Of a stretch of 38,885 bases of DNA, positions 8,872 to 17,653 are shown one piece after another. Position numbers and translations under genes: made by a program. Within the stretch, counting starts at the first letter, position 1. Every line of letters starts with the position of its first letter. The notes beneath the pieces were generated by a model that did not search any database, had not been told where the DNA came from, and saw only the letters and a list, made by a program, of their open reading frames with translations. The stretch is from the NCBI GenBank assembly GCA_029263175.1, contig JAJCXZ010000020.1, positions 1 through 38,885 on the forward strand. Direction: 5' to 3'. The DNA is from Acidimicrobiales bacterium (GTDB lineage Bacteria > Actinomycetota > Acidimicrobiia > Acidimicrobiales > Aldehydirespiratoraceae).

Positions 8872-8904
8872 CGCACACTGGGGTCTGTCCCCAGTGTGCG
8901 TTAG
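8868..8904 (+). terminator. Perfect 16-bp inverted repeat at the end of the L,D-transpeptidase gene
   Basis: The arms CTAACGCACACTGGGG (8868-8883) and its exact complement (8889-8904) flank a five-base TCTGT loop. The left arm includes the TAA stop codon. There is no T-tract, so this would be a terminator of the U-less kind described for actinobacteria. The next gene begins only 20 bases later. It could instead be a dispersed palindromic repeat, because the core GGGGTCTGTCCCC looks like an independent unit. Confidence 0.6.
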
Positions 8905-8924
8905 GGATCCGTAGGCTTCCCGCC

Positions 8925-9848
8925 ATGGACTGGGCGAAGCCGATAGTGCGGTGGACGTGGCAATTCATGAAGGACCTCGCCCACGAGTGGAGCAAAGACC
9001 GCGTCGGCGGCATGTCCGCAGAGATCGCCTTCTTTGCGCTGCTCGGGTTCTTCCCGGCGCTGATCGTGCTCGCTGCGGCCCTCGGCTCCGCTGATGGCCT
9101 GCTCGGTGAATCAAACGCAGCCGATATCGAGAACTGGCTGGTCGATCAGATGAACGACGTGTTCGGCGGCGACACGCTCGAGTCGACGGTGAGCGAACTC
9201 TTCGGCGGCGCAAACACCAGCGCTTTCACCGTCGGTGCCCTGCTCGCGGTCTACGCCGCGTCCCGCGGTTTTGTGGCGGTGGTCGGCGCACTGGATGTGG
9301 CGTACGACCACGAGCAGAACCGCGGCTGGCTCTCGACTCGACTCGTGGGCTTCGGCCTGACACTCCTCACCGTGGTCGTCGCCGCGGTGGTGCTGACGCT
9401 TCTGGTTGTCGGTCCCCTGTTCGGCGGCGGCGAGGAGTTGGCCCAGGACCTCGGCGTCGCTGGTTGGTTCACCGTGTTGTGGACCTGGTTCCGCGCCCCG
9501 ATCGTGTTCGGCGTGCTCGTAGCGTGGGCGGCAAGCCTCTATCACATTGCGCCGAACCATCGATCGCCGTGGAAATGGGAACTCCCGGGCGCGGTGCTGG
9601 CCTCGGTCTGGTGGATCGTGGTATCGCTCGGATTCGGACAGTACCTGGAGGCGGCGTCATCCGGCGCGAACGCAGTGTTCGGATTGCTCGGTGGTGCGCT
9701 CAGTTTGCTCTTCTGGCTCTACCTCATGTCGATGGGTTTGCTGCTGGGGGCTGAGGTGAACTCGATCATTGCCCAGCGTCAAGGTGTGCTGATCGAGCCG
9801 GCGCCGCGACGAACGCTCAATGAGATCGCGGGAAGGTGGCGGCGGTAG
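8925..9848 (+). CDS. YihY/BrkB-family integral membrane protein
   Basis: This 307-residue protein belongs to the YihY/virulence factor BrkB family. About six hydrophobic segments are visible, for example ALLGFFPALIVLAAALG near residue 40, the TLLTVVVAAVVLTLLVVG stretch in the middle, and LLGGALSLLFWLYLMSMGLLLGAE near the C-terminus. The start of the domain, GMSAEIAFFALLGFFPAL, and the C-terminal LYLMSMGLLLGAEVNSI block are the conserved parts. The biochemical role is not established; older annotation as ribonuclease BN is known to be wrong. The ATG at 8925 follows the inverted repeat, and the stop is ten bases before the acyl-CoA dehydrogenase start. The two could be cotranscribed but share no obvious function. 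Confidence 0.88.
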   Translation: MDWAKPIVRWTWQFMKDLAHEWSKDRVGGMSAEIAFFALLGFFPALIVLAAALGSADGLLGESNAADIENWLVDQMNDVFGGDTLESTVSELFGGANTSAFTVGALLAVYAASRGFVAVVGALDVAYDHEQNRGWLSTRLVGFGLTLLTVVVAAVVLTLLVVGPLFGGGEELAQDLGVAGWFTVLWTWFRAPIVFGVLVAWAASLYHIAPNHRSPWKWELPGAVLASVWWIVVSLGFGQYLEAASSGANAVFGLLGGALSLLFWLYLMSMGLLLGAEVNSIIAQRQGVLIEPAPRRTLNEIAGRWRR

Positions 9849-9858
9849 CCTCGCCGCC

Positions 9859-11634
9859 ATGACCGAGTACCGCGCTCCTCTCGACGACATCCGGTTCGCC
9901 CTCCGCCACGCTGCCAACATCGATGCGCTGGCGGAGATGGCTGCCTACGCCCATGCCGAGCCGGACCTGGTTGACGGTTTGCTCGACGAGGCCGGCCGCT
10001 TCTTCGAACAGGTGGTGGCTCCGACCAACCGCGACGGCGACACTGTCGGCGCCGTACGCAATGCTGACGGTTCGATCACCACGGCGCCTGGCCACGCCAA
10101 GGCCTACGGGCAGATGTGTGATGCTGGTTGGGGTGGGATCGGCTTCCCCGAAGAGTACGGCGGCGGTGGCCTTCCGTGGCTGCTCGGCATCGCCGTCCAA
10201 GAGATGATGACGTCGGCCAACATGGGCTTTTCGCTATGCCCGCTGTTGACGCAGGGAGCGATCGACGCCCTGCTTCATCACGGCACCGAGGTCCAGAAGG
10301 AGACGTATCTCCGCAAGATGGTGACCGGAGAGTGGACCGGCACCATGAATCTCACCGAGCCCCACGCCGGGTCTGACGTGGGTGCGCTCACGACAAAGGC
10401 TGCACCGGCCGCTGATGGTTCGTGGCTCATCACCGGACAGAAGATCTTCATCACCTACGGCGACCACGACATGGCGGAGAACATCATCCACCTCGTTCTC
10501 GCTCGCACTCCAGGTTCGCCTCCCGGGACGAAGGGCATCAGCTTGTTCATCGTCCCGAAGTTCCTCCTGAACGATGACGGCACGCTTGGTGATGCCAACG
10601 ACTTGAGTTGTGTGTCGATAGAGCACAAGCTCGGCATCCACGCCAGCCCCACCTGCGTCATGTCCTACGGCGACAACGAGGGTGCCATCGGCTACATGCT
10701 CGGCGAAGAGAACCAGGGTATGCACTGCATGTTCACGATGATGAACAACGCCCGTCTCTCGGTTGGGCTCGAGGGAGTGGCGCTGGCCGAACGCGCCTAC
10801 CAGCAGGCGCTGGCCTACTCCCACGAGCGCCTCCAAGGCCGAGCCATCGGGGCCGAGCCGGGCACGAGCTCGCCGATCGTCGACCATCAGGACGTCCAGC
10901 GCATGCTCCTCGACATGCGGTCGAGCATCGCCGCCATCCGGGGCCTCTGCTACCGAAACGCCGAAGCCCTCGACATTGCCGCCGCGTCCACCGACGACGA
11001 CGTCCGTCAGCGCGCCGACGAGCTGGCGGCACTGCTCACCCCGCTGTCGAAGTCATGGGGCACCGATCTCGGCTGCGAGCTCACGAGTATCGGTGTGCAG
11101 GTACACGGCGGCATGGGATTCATCGAGGAGACGGGTGCCGCTCAGCACTTCCGCGATGCCCGGATCGCTCCGATCTACGAGGGCACGAACGGCATCCAGG
11201 CCATCGACCTGGTCGGGCGCAAGCTGGGACTCCGGGGTGGGGGCGTGATAGCTGATCACCTCGGCTCGATTGCAGCCACGGTGGCGTCGATGGACGGCAT
11301 CGCCGAACTGCAGTCCGTCCGGACGATTCTTGCTTCTGCACTCGAGGCGGTGACGGAGGCAACCCAGTGGCTCGCCGAGAACGCGGGCGACATGCCGGCT
11401 GTGCTCGCCGGCGCCATGGCCTATCTCGACATGTTGGCCATCACCACGGGTGGACAAATCCTCGCCGATGGAGCCGTGGCCGCTCGATCGCTCGGAGCTG
11501 ACGCCGCCGCCGAACGGGCTCTGTTGGCCCGGTTCTTCGCCGCCAACCGCCTCGCCGGCGTCCCCGGCAAGGTTCCGGCAGTCACCGCCGGGGCCGCCGA
11601 TCTCGCCCAGGCCCGCGCCACGATTCTCAGCTGA
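9859..11634 (+). CDS. Acyl-CoA dehydrogenase, long (FadE5/AcdA-like)
   Basis: This 591-residue flavoenzyme should introduce the first double bond in fatty acyl-CoA beta-oxidation. It has the extra N-terminal segment of the long ACAD group ([14 protein letters not shown]), the middle domain with [13 protein letters not shown], and a helical C-terminal domain with the [17 protein letters not shown] block holding the catalytic glutamate. A further C-terminal extension of about 130 residues is normal for the roughly 600-residue FadE class. The frame is open further upstream into the YihY gene; I chose the ATG at 9859 because [10 protein letters not shown] is the conserved start of the family. No electron-transfer flavoprotein or other beta-oxidation gene is next to it. 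The chain-length preference cannot be told from sequence. Confidence 0.92.
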   Translation: MTEYRAPLDDIRFALRHAANIDALAEMAAYAHAEPDLVDGLLDEAGRFFEQVVAPTNRDGDTVGAVRNADGSITTAPGHAKAYGQMCDAGWGGIGFPEEYGGGGLPWLLGIAVQEMMTSANMGFSLCPLLTQGAIDALLHHGTEVQKETYLRKMVTGEWTGTMNLTEPHAGSDVGALTTKAAPAADGSWLITGQKIFITYGDHDMAENIIHLVLARTPGSPPGTKGISLFIVPKFLLNDDGTLGDANDLSCVSIEHKLGIHASPTCVMSYGDNEGAIGYMLGEENQGMHCMFTMMNNARLSVGLEGVALAERAYQQALAYSHERLQGRAIGAEPGTSSPIVDHQDVQRMLLDMRSSIAAIRGLCYRNAEALDIAAASTDDDVRQRADELAALLTPLSKSWGTDLGCELTSIGVQVHGGMGFIEETGAAQHFRDARIAPIYEGTNGIQAIDLVGRKLGLRGGGVIADHLGSIAATVASMDGIAELQSVRTILASALEAVTEATQWLAENAGDMPAVLAGAMAYLDMLAITTGGQILADGAVAARSLGADAAAERALLARFFAANRLAGVPGKVPAVTAGAADLAQARATILS

Positions 11635-11680
11635 GTAGCGGCAACTGGAAGACAGCGTGATGTCGTAGGGTTCTCTTCGC

Positions 11681-12541
11681 ATGCTTCAACTGATTGCGTC
11701 GATTCCGAGTCCCGGTAGCGGAGCGCTCGAGCTCGGGCCGCTGACACTTCGCGCGTACGGGATCATGATCGCCCTCGGAGTACTTGCCGGGGTGTGGCTC
11801 GGACAGAAGCGATGGAGCGCCGTTGGTGGCGGCCCCGACGATGTCGCGAACATCGCGATGTGGAGCGTGCCGGCTGGTCTCATCGGCGCCCGCATCTACC
11901 ACGTGCTCACCGACTGGCGCTTCGATGAAGGCTGGGCCGAGCCGTTCAAGATCTGGGAAGGTGGACTCGGCATCCCCGGCGGCGTCATCGCCGGCGTGTT
12001 CGCCGCGATGTGGCTCATGCGGCGCAACGGGTGGCACAAGGCCACGATGCTCGATGCCATCATGCCCGCGCTCCCCCTCGCGCAGGCGATTGGTCGCTGG
12101 GGCAATTGGTTCAATCAGGAGCTCTTCGGCGGGCCCTCTGATCTTCCCTGGGCCGTGCAGATCGACGCTGAGCACGCGGCGGCAGCCGGCCATCCTGGCG
12201 TCGAGACCTTTCACCCCACATTTCTGTACGAATCCTTGTGGAACCTCGGGCTCGTGCTCTTCCTCATCTGGGTGGACCGCACGCAGAAGATCAAACGGGG
12301 CGGGCTCTTCGCCGTCTACGTCGTCGGCTACCTGGTCGCCCGCCTGTGGCTCGAGACGGTCCGGATCGATCACGCCAGTGAGATCGCCGGCGTGCGCGTC
12401 AACATCTGGATGAGTGTCGTCGGCATCACGCTCGCCGGTGGTTGGCTCCTGCTCCGCGGTCGCCGCGGCCCGGAGTCAGGCGACGCCGCTGTTGGCGTCG
12501 AGGAGGTCGAGGTGGCTGTGACCGAGGACGGTGGCGCGTAG
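11681..12541 (+). CDS. lgt: Prolipoprotein diacylglyceryl transferase
   Basis: This 286-residue membrane enzyme transfers diacylglycerol from phosphatidylglycerol to the lipobox cysteine of prolipoproteins, the first step in lipoprotein maturation. The Lgt signature GRWGNWFNQELFGGPSDLPW is clear, as are RIYHVLTDW and HPTFLYESLWNL. Several hydrophobic segments span the protein, and the N-terminal LTLRAYGIMIALGVLAGV helix is typical. Its substrates include the two lipoproteins in this window (at 8,029 and 14,479). The ATG at 11681 is 46 bases after the acyl-CoA dehydrogenase stop. The 3' end overlaps the convergent kinase gene by 66 bases; the last residues are a variable acidic tail. The call is secure. 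Confidence 0.95.
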   Translation: MLQLIASIPSPGSGALELGPLTLRAYGIMIALGVLAGVWLGQKRWSAVGGGPDDVANIAMWSVPAGLIGARIYHVLTDWRFDEGWAEPFKIWEGGLGIPGGVIAGVFAAMWLMRRNGWHKATMLDAIMPALPLAQAIGRWGNWFNQELFGGPSDLPWAVQIDAEHAAAAGHPGVETFHPTFLYESLWNLGLVLFLIWVDRTQKIKRGGLFAVYVVGYLVARLWLETVRIDHASEIAGVRVNIWMSVVGITLAGGWLLLRGRRGPESGDAAVGVEEVEVAVTEDGGA

Positions 12542-13474
12542 CCGATTGATCGAGTGGTGCTCGTTCAGCTGATGAGCAGGTGCCGCCGGTGGGAACATCG
12601 TCAGATCGCGTAGATCGTAGGCGATCGCGTACAGGCGGAGCCGGTCGTACTGACGCGGTACCGCGAACAGTTCGGGGTAGTCCTCCGCCATCCACCAGGG
12701 AATGTCGCGGTAGTCGTCGGGATCCGTGCGATCGAACCACTTGTCGCCCACGTGGAACTGCGGGAGGCAGCACATGCGCAAGAAGACGTCGAGATCCACG
12801 TCCGCGGGTGCGGTTCGGGCCCATTCGAAGTCGAGAAGCGCGGTCAGGTGTGAGCCGTCCCACAGCACGTTCTCGAAGGTCAGATCGCCATGGACGAGAT
12901 ACTTGCTGTCGAACGGTTCGATGGTCGGGGTGAGGGCGTAGACCATCTGCTCGACGTCGTCCATGAGGCCCCGGTCGACGTGAGGAAGCGAACGGGCCTG
13001 ATCGAGGGCCACCAGCAGCGACATCACCGGAGACAAGGTGTCGCCGCGAAGCATCTGCGGTGTATCGATGTCAGGAAGGTTTGTGGGGCCAGGCGTTTGA
13101 TGGAGTCGCTTGAGCTTCGCCGCCAGCTGGCTGATTGCGCTCCGCCGCTTTTCCGGGGTCATCGATGGCCAGCAGTGGGCGAGCGGTTGGCCGGGAATTC
13201 GCCCCACAACGAGGAAGTCGGCACCCATCTGACCGCCGTAGGAGACCACCATCGGGTAGCCGATCTCAGCGGGGAGTGACGGGCCCAGGATGGCTTCGCG
13301 GCGCAGGCGCTGGTTGGGGCGCCGGTTGACACGAATCACGTGGTGTTGCGTCATCCACACCTCGTTGGTGACGCTCGATGCGGCCTCGAGCGGAACGGTC
13401 GAATCCAGGCCGGCCTGAAGAAGGGCGTGACGCGCCCGCGCCATGGCCATTGGATTGCGGCGAGGTTCGCTCAC
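12476..13474 (-). CDS. Aminoglycoside phosphotransferase (APH)-fold kinase
   Basis: This 332-residue protein has the APH/choline-kinase fold. The catalytic loop is LVHGDLTFENVLW (His, Asp and Asn of HGDxxxxN) and the metal-binding motif is LLDFEWA, both near residues 195-225. An N-terminal lobe with a VVGRIPGQPLA-like hinge precedes it. The fold phosphorylates small molecules; resistance to aminoglycosides cannot be inferred, as most chromosomal actinobacterial members have unknown substrates. The start is a GTG at 13474; an ATG ten codons downstream is an alternative. The stop lies inside the lgt coding region, a 66-base tail-to-tail overlap. The upstream hydrolase gene is on the same strand, 134 bases away. 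Confidence 0.82.
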   Translation of the reverse strand: MSEPRRNPMAMARARHALLQAGLDSTVPLEAASSVTNEVWMTQHHVIRVNRRPNQRLRREAILGPSLPAEIGYPMVVSYGGQMGADFLVVGRIPGQPLAHCWPSMTPEKRRSAISQLAAKLKRLHQTPGPTNLPDIDTPQMLRGDTLSPVMSLLVALDQARSLPHVDRGLMDDVEQMVYALTPTIEPFDSKYLVHGDLTFENVLWDGSHLTALLDFEWARTAPADVDLDVFLRMCCLPQFHVGDKWFDRTDPDDYRDIPWWMAEDYPELFAVPRQYDRLRLYAIAYDLRDLTMFPPAAPAHQLNEHHSINRLRATVLGHSHLDLLDANSGVA

Positions 13475-13488
13475 GAGGACTCCTGATC

Positions 13489-13506
13489 GTTCGCCGGCGG
13501 GCGAAC
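13489..13506 (-). terminator. Small hairpin between the hydrolase and kinase genes
   Basis: GTTCGCC (13489-13495) and GGCGAAC (13500-13506) form a 7-bp stem with a four-base loop. It lies after the hydrolase stop and before the kinase start on the minus strand. No T-run follows, so it is a weak terminator candidate or an mRNA hairpin. Confidence 0.35.
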
Positions 13507-13608
13507 TTTCAGATCCATCGGCAGAGGAACAGAGGACCTGAGCGGCCCAGGACCGTTCGAACCAGCGATATAGGTCATACGGCCCAGTCTCGGGACGGTT
13601 TTACGCCA

Positions 13609-14409
13609 TCAGGGGGTCAGAACCGTGTCCGCCAGCGCGGGCCACGCGGCCGCAGCCCACGCGCTGAACGGTTCGTCGCTCAAGGCGATGAGGGTCGCGT
13701 CGGCCAGTGGATCGATCCACACCATCGTGCCGGCCTGCCCAAAATGCCCGAAGGTGGTGGGCGAGTTGCGAAGGCCGGTCCAGTGTGGCGTCTTGTTTCC
13801 GCGGATCTCCGGACCGAGGCCCCATGGGTTCGGCTCTTGGCGACCGAAGCCGGGAAGCACACCGGCAAGCTCTGGCAGGTGAGGTCGCCGGGCCCGACCG
13901 AGTGTGGTTTCGTCGATGAGGATCGGTGATCGCCAGGCCCGCGCGATCGCGGCCAGGTCCGTGACAGAAGCGGCGCCTCCCGCGCCGGCGGAGCCGACGA
14001 GCGGCCGGTGGGCGAGGCCGAGCGGGGCGAAGACGGCCTCGAAGAGGTAGTCGTCGAAGGGCATACGAGCGCTCGCCGAGATGGCGTCCGCGACCAGGTC
14101 GTAGGCGGCCGTTGAGTAGGTTCGTCGCTGGTGCAAGCCGCTGATGCGTACCGGCTCATCGGTTGCCATGCCGGCACTGTGGGCCAGCAGGTCCGCCGTG
14201 GTTGCGCTCTCCCATATCTCGGCGTCGAGATCGAGGGTCCCTTCCTCATGGGCGACCAACGCGGCCAGCGACGTCAACAACTTGGTGACCGATGCCAACG
14301 GGAACAGCTGCTCGGTGTCGCCCCACGTGTCGACGACGCTGTCGCCCCGAATGAAGGCAGCTGCACAATGGGCGACGGGCCATGAGGCGAGCTGGTCGAG
14401 GGCTGACAT
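13609..14409 (-). CDS. Serine hydrolase of the beta-lactamase/penicillin-binding fold (class C-like)
   Basis: This 266-residue protein has the serine hydrolase fold shared by class C beta-lactamases, D-aminopeptidases and esterases. The SxxK motif is S40-V-T-K43 in PLASVTKLL. The second motif is Y98-S-T, lacking the usual Asn of YxN. A candidate third motif is HFGQAGT near the C-terminus. At 266 residues it is shorter than typical class C enzymes (about 360), so it is a compact member. No signal peptide is visible, which argues against a secreted beta-lactamase. The start is the ATG at 14409, divergent from the solute-binding protein gene with 69 bases between the chosen starts. Substrate unknown. 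Confidence 0.8.
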   Translation of the reverse strand: MSALDQLASWPVAHCAAAFIRGDSVVDTWGDTEQLFPLASVTKLLTSLAALVAHEEGTLDLDAEIWESATTADLLAHSAGMATDEPVRISGLHQRRTYSTAAYDLVADAISASARMPFDDYLFEAVFAPLGLAHRPLVGSAGAGGAASVTDLAAIARAWRSPILIDETTLGRARRPHLPELAGVLPGFGRQEPNPWGLGPEIRGNKTPHWTGLRNSPTTFGHFGQAGTMVWIDPLADATLIALSDEPFSAWAAAAWPALADTVLTP

Positions 14410-14478
14410 GAGGCCAGGCTAGGTGGCGAGATGCCCGCGCCTTGGTAACAATGCGTGGGCTCATTGGAGGAGATGGCC

Positions 14479-15936
14479 GTGGTCAACCGCACTTCACTTC
14501 AGCGATGGCTGCTGGCCACGGTGGTTGTTTGCGCGCTGATCGCCGGCTCCTGTTCGGGCGACGGCGGCAGCAGCGCCCCGCCAGACAGCGGGGCCGACGA
14601 AGACTCCGTGATCGAGGAGACCGCTGATGGCACGGCAATGGCGACCGACGATCCGGACGACGCGGCAGTTGAAGCCCCAACATTCGAAGATCCGAAGTAC
14701 GACCTCGGTCACCTCGACGAGCTGACCCGTTGGGCTGCGGAATTCACGAACGGCCCGGGCGTGGAGGCGGTTGGTGACCCCATTCTGGTCGGCTATGTGC
14801 ACGACGCCGAGCTGTCGCCCCGGCACTTTCCTGCGGCCACGGCCGCGGTCGGGTACATCAACGAGCAGCTCGGCGGTGTTGCGGGTCGCCCGGTCGAACT
14901 CGTGGCTTGTGATCCGTCGATCCCGCGTCTCGAGACCGAGATCGATCCGGAGACCGAGGAGGAGATCGAGGTTGAGATCAGCTGCGGAACCGACCTCGGT
15001 GACAACGACGATCTGACGATGGTCGTTGCGCAGACCAGGGTCCGCAACGCTGAGTTGTACGAAGCGCTGGCGGACAAGACGCCCGTGCTCGTGGCCAGTC
15101 CGGGCGATGTCACCGAGCTGACCACGTCGTCCACGAACTCGTACCTCGCCGGCACACTCACGACTGGCGGCATGGGCATCTGGGCGCTCTCGCTGGAGCT
15201 CGAATCAGCAGTTGCCATGCTCACCGACAATGTCGCGGGACGCGACGGATTCACGATGCTGGAGCCGATGTTCGCCGCCGCCGGCGTCGAACTCGTGCCG
15301 GTGTGGATCACCCCGACGACCACTGAGTCTCGAATCGAGTCGGCGCTGACGGTGGCTGAAGCAACGGACGCCGACCTGATCATCCTGGGTTTGGACGAGC
15401 CCGGATGCCTCGCCACCGCAGCCGCGCTGGCTGCACTTGGCATCGATGGCACGGTGAACATAATCATCTCGTCGAGCACATGCTTCAGCCCGAGCGCACG
15501 GGCTTCCCTGGCCGAAACGGCAGGGTTCGAAGTGCCTGCCAACTGGCACTTCGCCACCAACGGGTTCAACCCGTTCGAACCTACGCTCGAATCCGGGTAC
15601 GCCTCCATCGCGGCGATCCTCGACGGTCCGCTCCGGCCCGATCATGTCGGCGACGGCGGTGTCGAGGCGGCTGTCGTCGCGATGCTCTCGGCCACACGAG
15701 CACTGAATCGGGTTGACGGTGACTTCTCGCACGAGACAGTCGACGGTGCGCTCAAGAACCCCGGTGGTCCGGTTCCGACCCAGGCCGGAGATCAGGACTG
15801 CGGTCGATCCCCGGCTTTCGTGCCGGTCTGTGCGGGACGAGTCGGCGTCGTTCAGTTCGCCGGCGATGCGTGGATCGACGTCGCCACCGGAGATGGTGCG
15901 ATCGACCTGACCCAGATCCTCTTCCCTCCCGGCTGA
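14479..15936 (+). CDS. Solute-binding lipoprotein, branched-chain amino acid ABC type (Peripla_BP_6)
   Basis: This is an extracytoplasmic substrate-binding protein of the Leu/Ile/Val or urea type. It begins with a signal peptide (ATVVVCALIAGSC) whose lipobox cysteine is followed by an acidic, disordered linker. The ligand-binding region shows DPILVGYVHDAE near its start, the GGVAGRPVELVACD block and a second lobe with DADLIILGLDEPGCLATAAAL. I chose the GTG at 14479 because a clear GGAGG lies at 14466-14470, eight bases upstream. The in-frame ATG at 14473 would be only two bases from it, and the GTG at 14455 lies before it. No permease or ATPase gene is adjacent, so the protein is an orphan here and its ligand is unknown. 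Confidence 0.85.
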   Translation: MVNRTSLQRWLLATVVVCALIAGSCSGDGGSSAPPDSGADEDSVIEETADGTAMATDDPDDAAVEAPTFEDPKYDLGHLDELTRWAAEFTNGPGVEAVGDPILVGYVHDAELSPRHFPAATAAVGYINEQLGGVAGRPVELVACDPSIPRLETEIDPETEEEIEVEISCGTDLGDNDDLTMVVAQTRVRNAELYEALADKTPVLVASPGDVTELTTSSTNSYLAGTLTTGGMGIWALSLELESAVAMLTDNVAGRDGFTMLEPMFAAAGVELVPVWITPTTTESRIESALTVAEATDADLIILGLDEPGCLATAAALAALGIDGTVNIIISSSTCFSPSARASLAETAGFEVPANWHFATNGFNPFEPTLESGYASIAAILDGPLRPDHVGDGGVEAAVVAMLSATRALNRVDGDFSHETVDGALKNPGGPVPTQAGDQDCGRSPAFVPVCAGRVGVVQFAGDAWIDVATGDGAIDLTQILFPPG

Positions 15937-16030
15937 CCGGCAGCGGACCCGGATGGCTACCGTGGGGCGGTGACCGAGCTGTTTCCCACGCCCACCTCCA
16001 CGCGCGTCGTCCGGCCCCGCTGAGCTCATC

Positions 16031-16348
16031 GTGGATCCGCTCGATCGATCGACCTGGACGGACTTCGAGCGTGCGGCGGCCCGGGTCCTTGATGCGCTCG
16101 AGCCCGGTGATCTCGTGACCTATGGAGAGGTTGCGGCCGAATCGGGATATCCAGGAGCGGCCCGCGCCGTCGGGTCGCTGTTGCGGCGGGGGAGTGGTGC
16201 CGGCTTCCCGTGGTGGCGGGTGATCTCATCGTCGGGCAAGTTGCTCGTGGACCACGAAGCGGAGCAGACGCGACGCCTTCGCGCTGAGGGCGTCGATGTC
16301 CGCAATGGGCGTGTCGGCCCTACGGGCCGGCCTGGCCGGTATCCTTGA
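16031..16348 (+). CDS. Alkyltransferase-like (ATL) DNA-binding protein, MGMT family without the active cysteine
   Basis: This 105-residue protein corresponds to the C-terminal DNA-binding domain of O6-alkylguanine DNA alkyltransferase. The conserved TYGEVA (Tyr31) and the arginine finger in GAARAVG (Arg45) are present. The active-site PCHRV is replaced by P60-W61-W62-R63-V64, so no alkyl transfer is possible. Proteins of this kind bind O6-alkylguanine and hand it to nucleotide excision repair, as shown for the ATL family. Length fits ATLs. The start is a GTG at 16031. It precedes the helicase gene on the same strand by 80 bases. The identification is strong. Confidence 0.88.
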   Translation: MDPLDRSTWTDFERAAARVLDALEPGDLVTYGEVAAESGYPGAARAVGSLLRRGSGAGFPWWRVISSSGKLLVDHEAEQTRRLRAEGVDVRNGRVGPTGRPGRYP

Positions 16349-16428
16349 GGAGTCGATTGGCATGGCCATCGACACCCCCGATCGGTCGGACCCTCCTGCC
16401 GGCACCGACTCATAGACGTTGTTGATAG

Positions 16429-17601
16429 ATGACCACCGCTGTAACACCCACCTTCGCGGACTTGGGCCTGGCCGACGAGATTGTCGCCGCCTTGTCTGCA
16501 CGGGGAATCATTCACCCGTTCCCCGTCCAAGCCCTCACCATTCCTGATGCCCTCGCCGGACGCGATGTCTGCGGCAAAGCCAAGACCGGCTCCGGCAAGA
16601 CCCTCGCCTTCGGACTTCCCGTCCTCCAGAAGATGACGAAGGCCAAACCGAGCGAGCCCACCGGGCTCGTCCTGGTGCCGACCCGTGAGCTGGCCAACCA
16701 GGTCTGCGACGAGCTCGCACCGGCGGCCAAGGCTGTCGGTCGCACTGCGCTCGCCATTTACGGCGGCGCTCCGATCGAAAAGCAGATCGAGATCCTCAAG
16801 AAGGGTGTCGACCTCGTCGTGGCCACCCCGGGACGCATGATCGACCTGATCGACCGCAAAGAGATCTCGGTTGGCCAGGTGGCGCACGTCATCGTCGATG
16901 AGGCTGACCGCATGGCCGACATGGGGTTCCTTCCCCAGGTCGAATGGATCCTTCGCAATGTCGAGGCCGAACATCAGACCCTGCTGTTCTCGGCGACACT
17001 CGATGGCGCGGTGAACTCGCTGATCCGCCGCTACCAGACCGACCCGTCGATGCACGAGGTGGCGGGTGAGGACATCACCATGGAGGAGATGACACACCGC
17101 TTCTTGATGGTCCATCGCATGGACAAGTCGAAGGTGGCGGCCACGATCGCTGAGTCGACTGACCGAACCATCATGTTCACTCGCACCAAGGCCATGGCCG
17201 ACCGGCTCTCCGACGATCTGAGGGACCTGGGCATCAATGCCGCTCCGATCCACGGCGATCTTCGCCAGACCAGCCGTGAGAAGTCGCTGCGTGATTTCAG
17301 CGAGGGCAAGCTCAACACGTTGGTGGCCACCGACGTCGCTGCTCGCGGCATCCACGTCGACGATGTCGATGTCGTCATTCAGTACGACCCGCCCGGCGAT
17401 CACAAGACGTACCTGCATCGCGCCGGCCGTACCGCCCGTGCGGGTGAGAAGGGCCTCGTGGTCACGTTGTCGATGTGGGATGAAGAGCTCGAGATCAAGC
17501 GGCTTCAGAAGCGAATCGACGTGATCATGCCGATCGTCGAGATGTTCTCGAACGACCCTCGTCTCAAGAACCTGGTGGACTGGGATCCCGAGTCCGTCTG
17601 A
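16429..17601 (+). CDS. DEAD-box ATP-dependent RNA helicase
   Basis: This 390-residue protein has all core DEAD-box motifs in order: the Q motif region FPVQALTIP, Walker A AKTGSGKT, PTRELA, the VDEADRMADMGF box, SAT, TRTKAMADRLS, ATDVAARGI, and HRAGRTARAG. It therefore unwinds short RNA duplexes or remodels RNP particles with ATP. It is the minimal helicase core with almost no C-terminal extension, so partner specificity cannot be predicted. It starts at the ATG 16429. The stop at 17601 runs directly into the methyltransferase region, so the two genes are probably cotranscribed. RhlE-like is the closest general description. Confidence 0.93.
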   Translation: MTTAVTPTFADLGLADEIVAALSARGIIHPFPVQALTIPDALAGRDVCGKAKTGSGKTLAFGLPVLQKMTKAKPSEPTGLVLVPTRELANQVCDELAPAAKAVGRTALAIYGGAPIEKQIEILKKGVDLVVATPGRMIDLIDRKEISVGQVAHVIVDEADRMADMGFLPQVEWILRNVEAEHQTLLFSATLDGAVNSLIRRYQTDPSMHEVAGEDITMEEMTHRFLMVHRMDKSKVAATIAESTDRTIMFTRTKAMADRLSDDLRDLGINAAPIHGDLRQTSREKSLRDFSEGKLNTLVATDVAARGIHVDDVDVVIQYDPPGDHKTYLHRAGRTARAGEKGLVVTLSMWDEELEIKRLQKRIDVIMPIVEMFSNDPRLKNLVDWDPESV

Positions 17602-17653
17602 TCCTGCGCTGATCTCGTCCGGCCGATCGGTCGACGGGTATCTGCAACGGGTC

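Noticed and set aside
15970-16023. 17-codon open frame before the alkyltransferase-like gene
   Set aside because: It has a GTG start but no ribosome site or similarity, so it cannot be told from chance.
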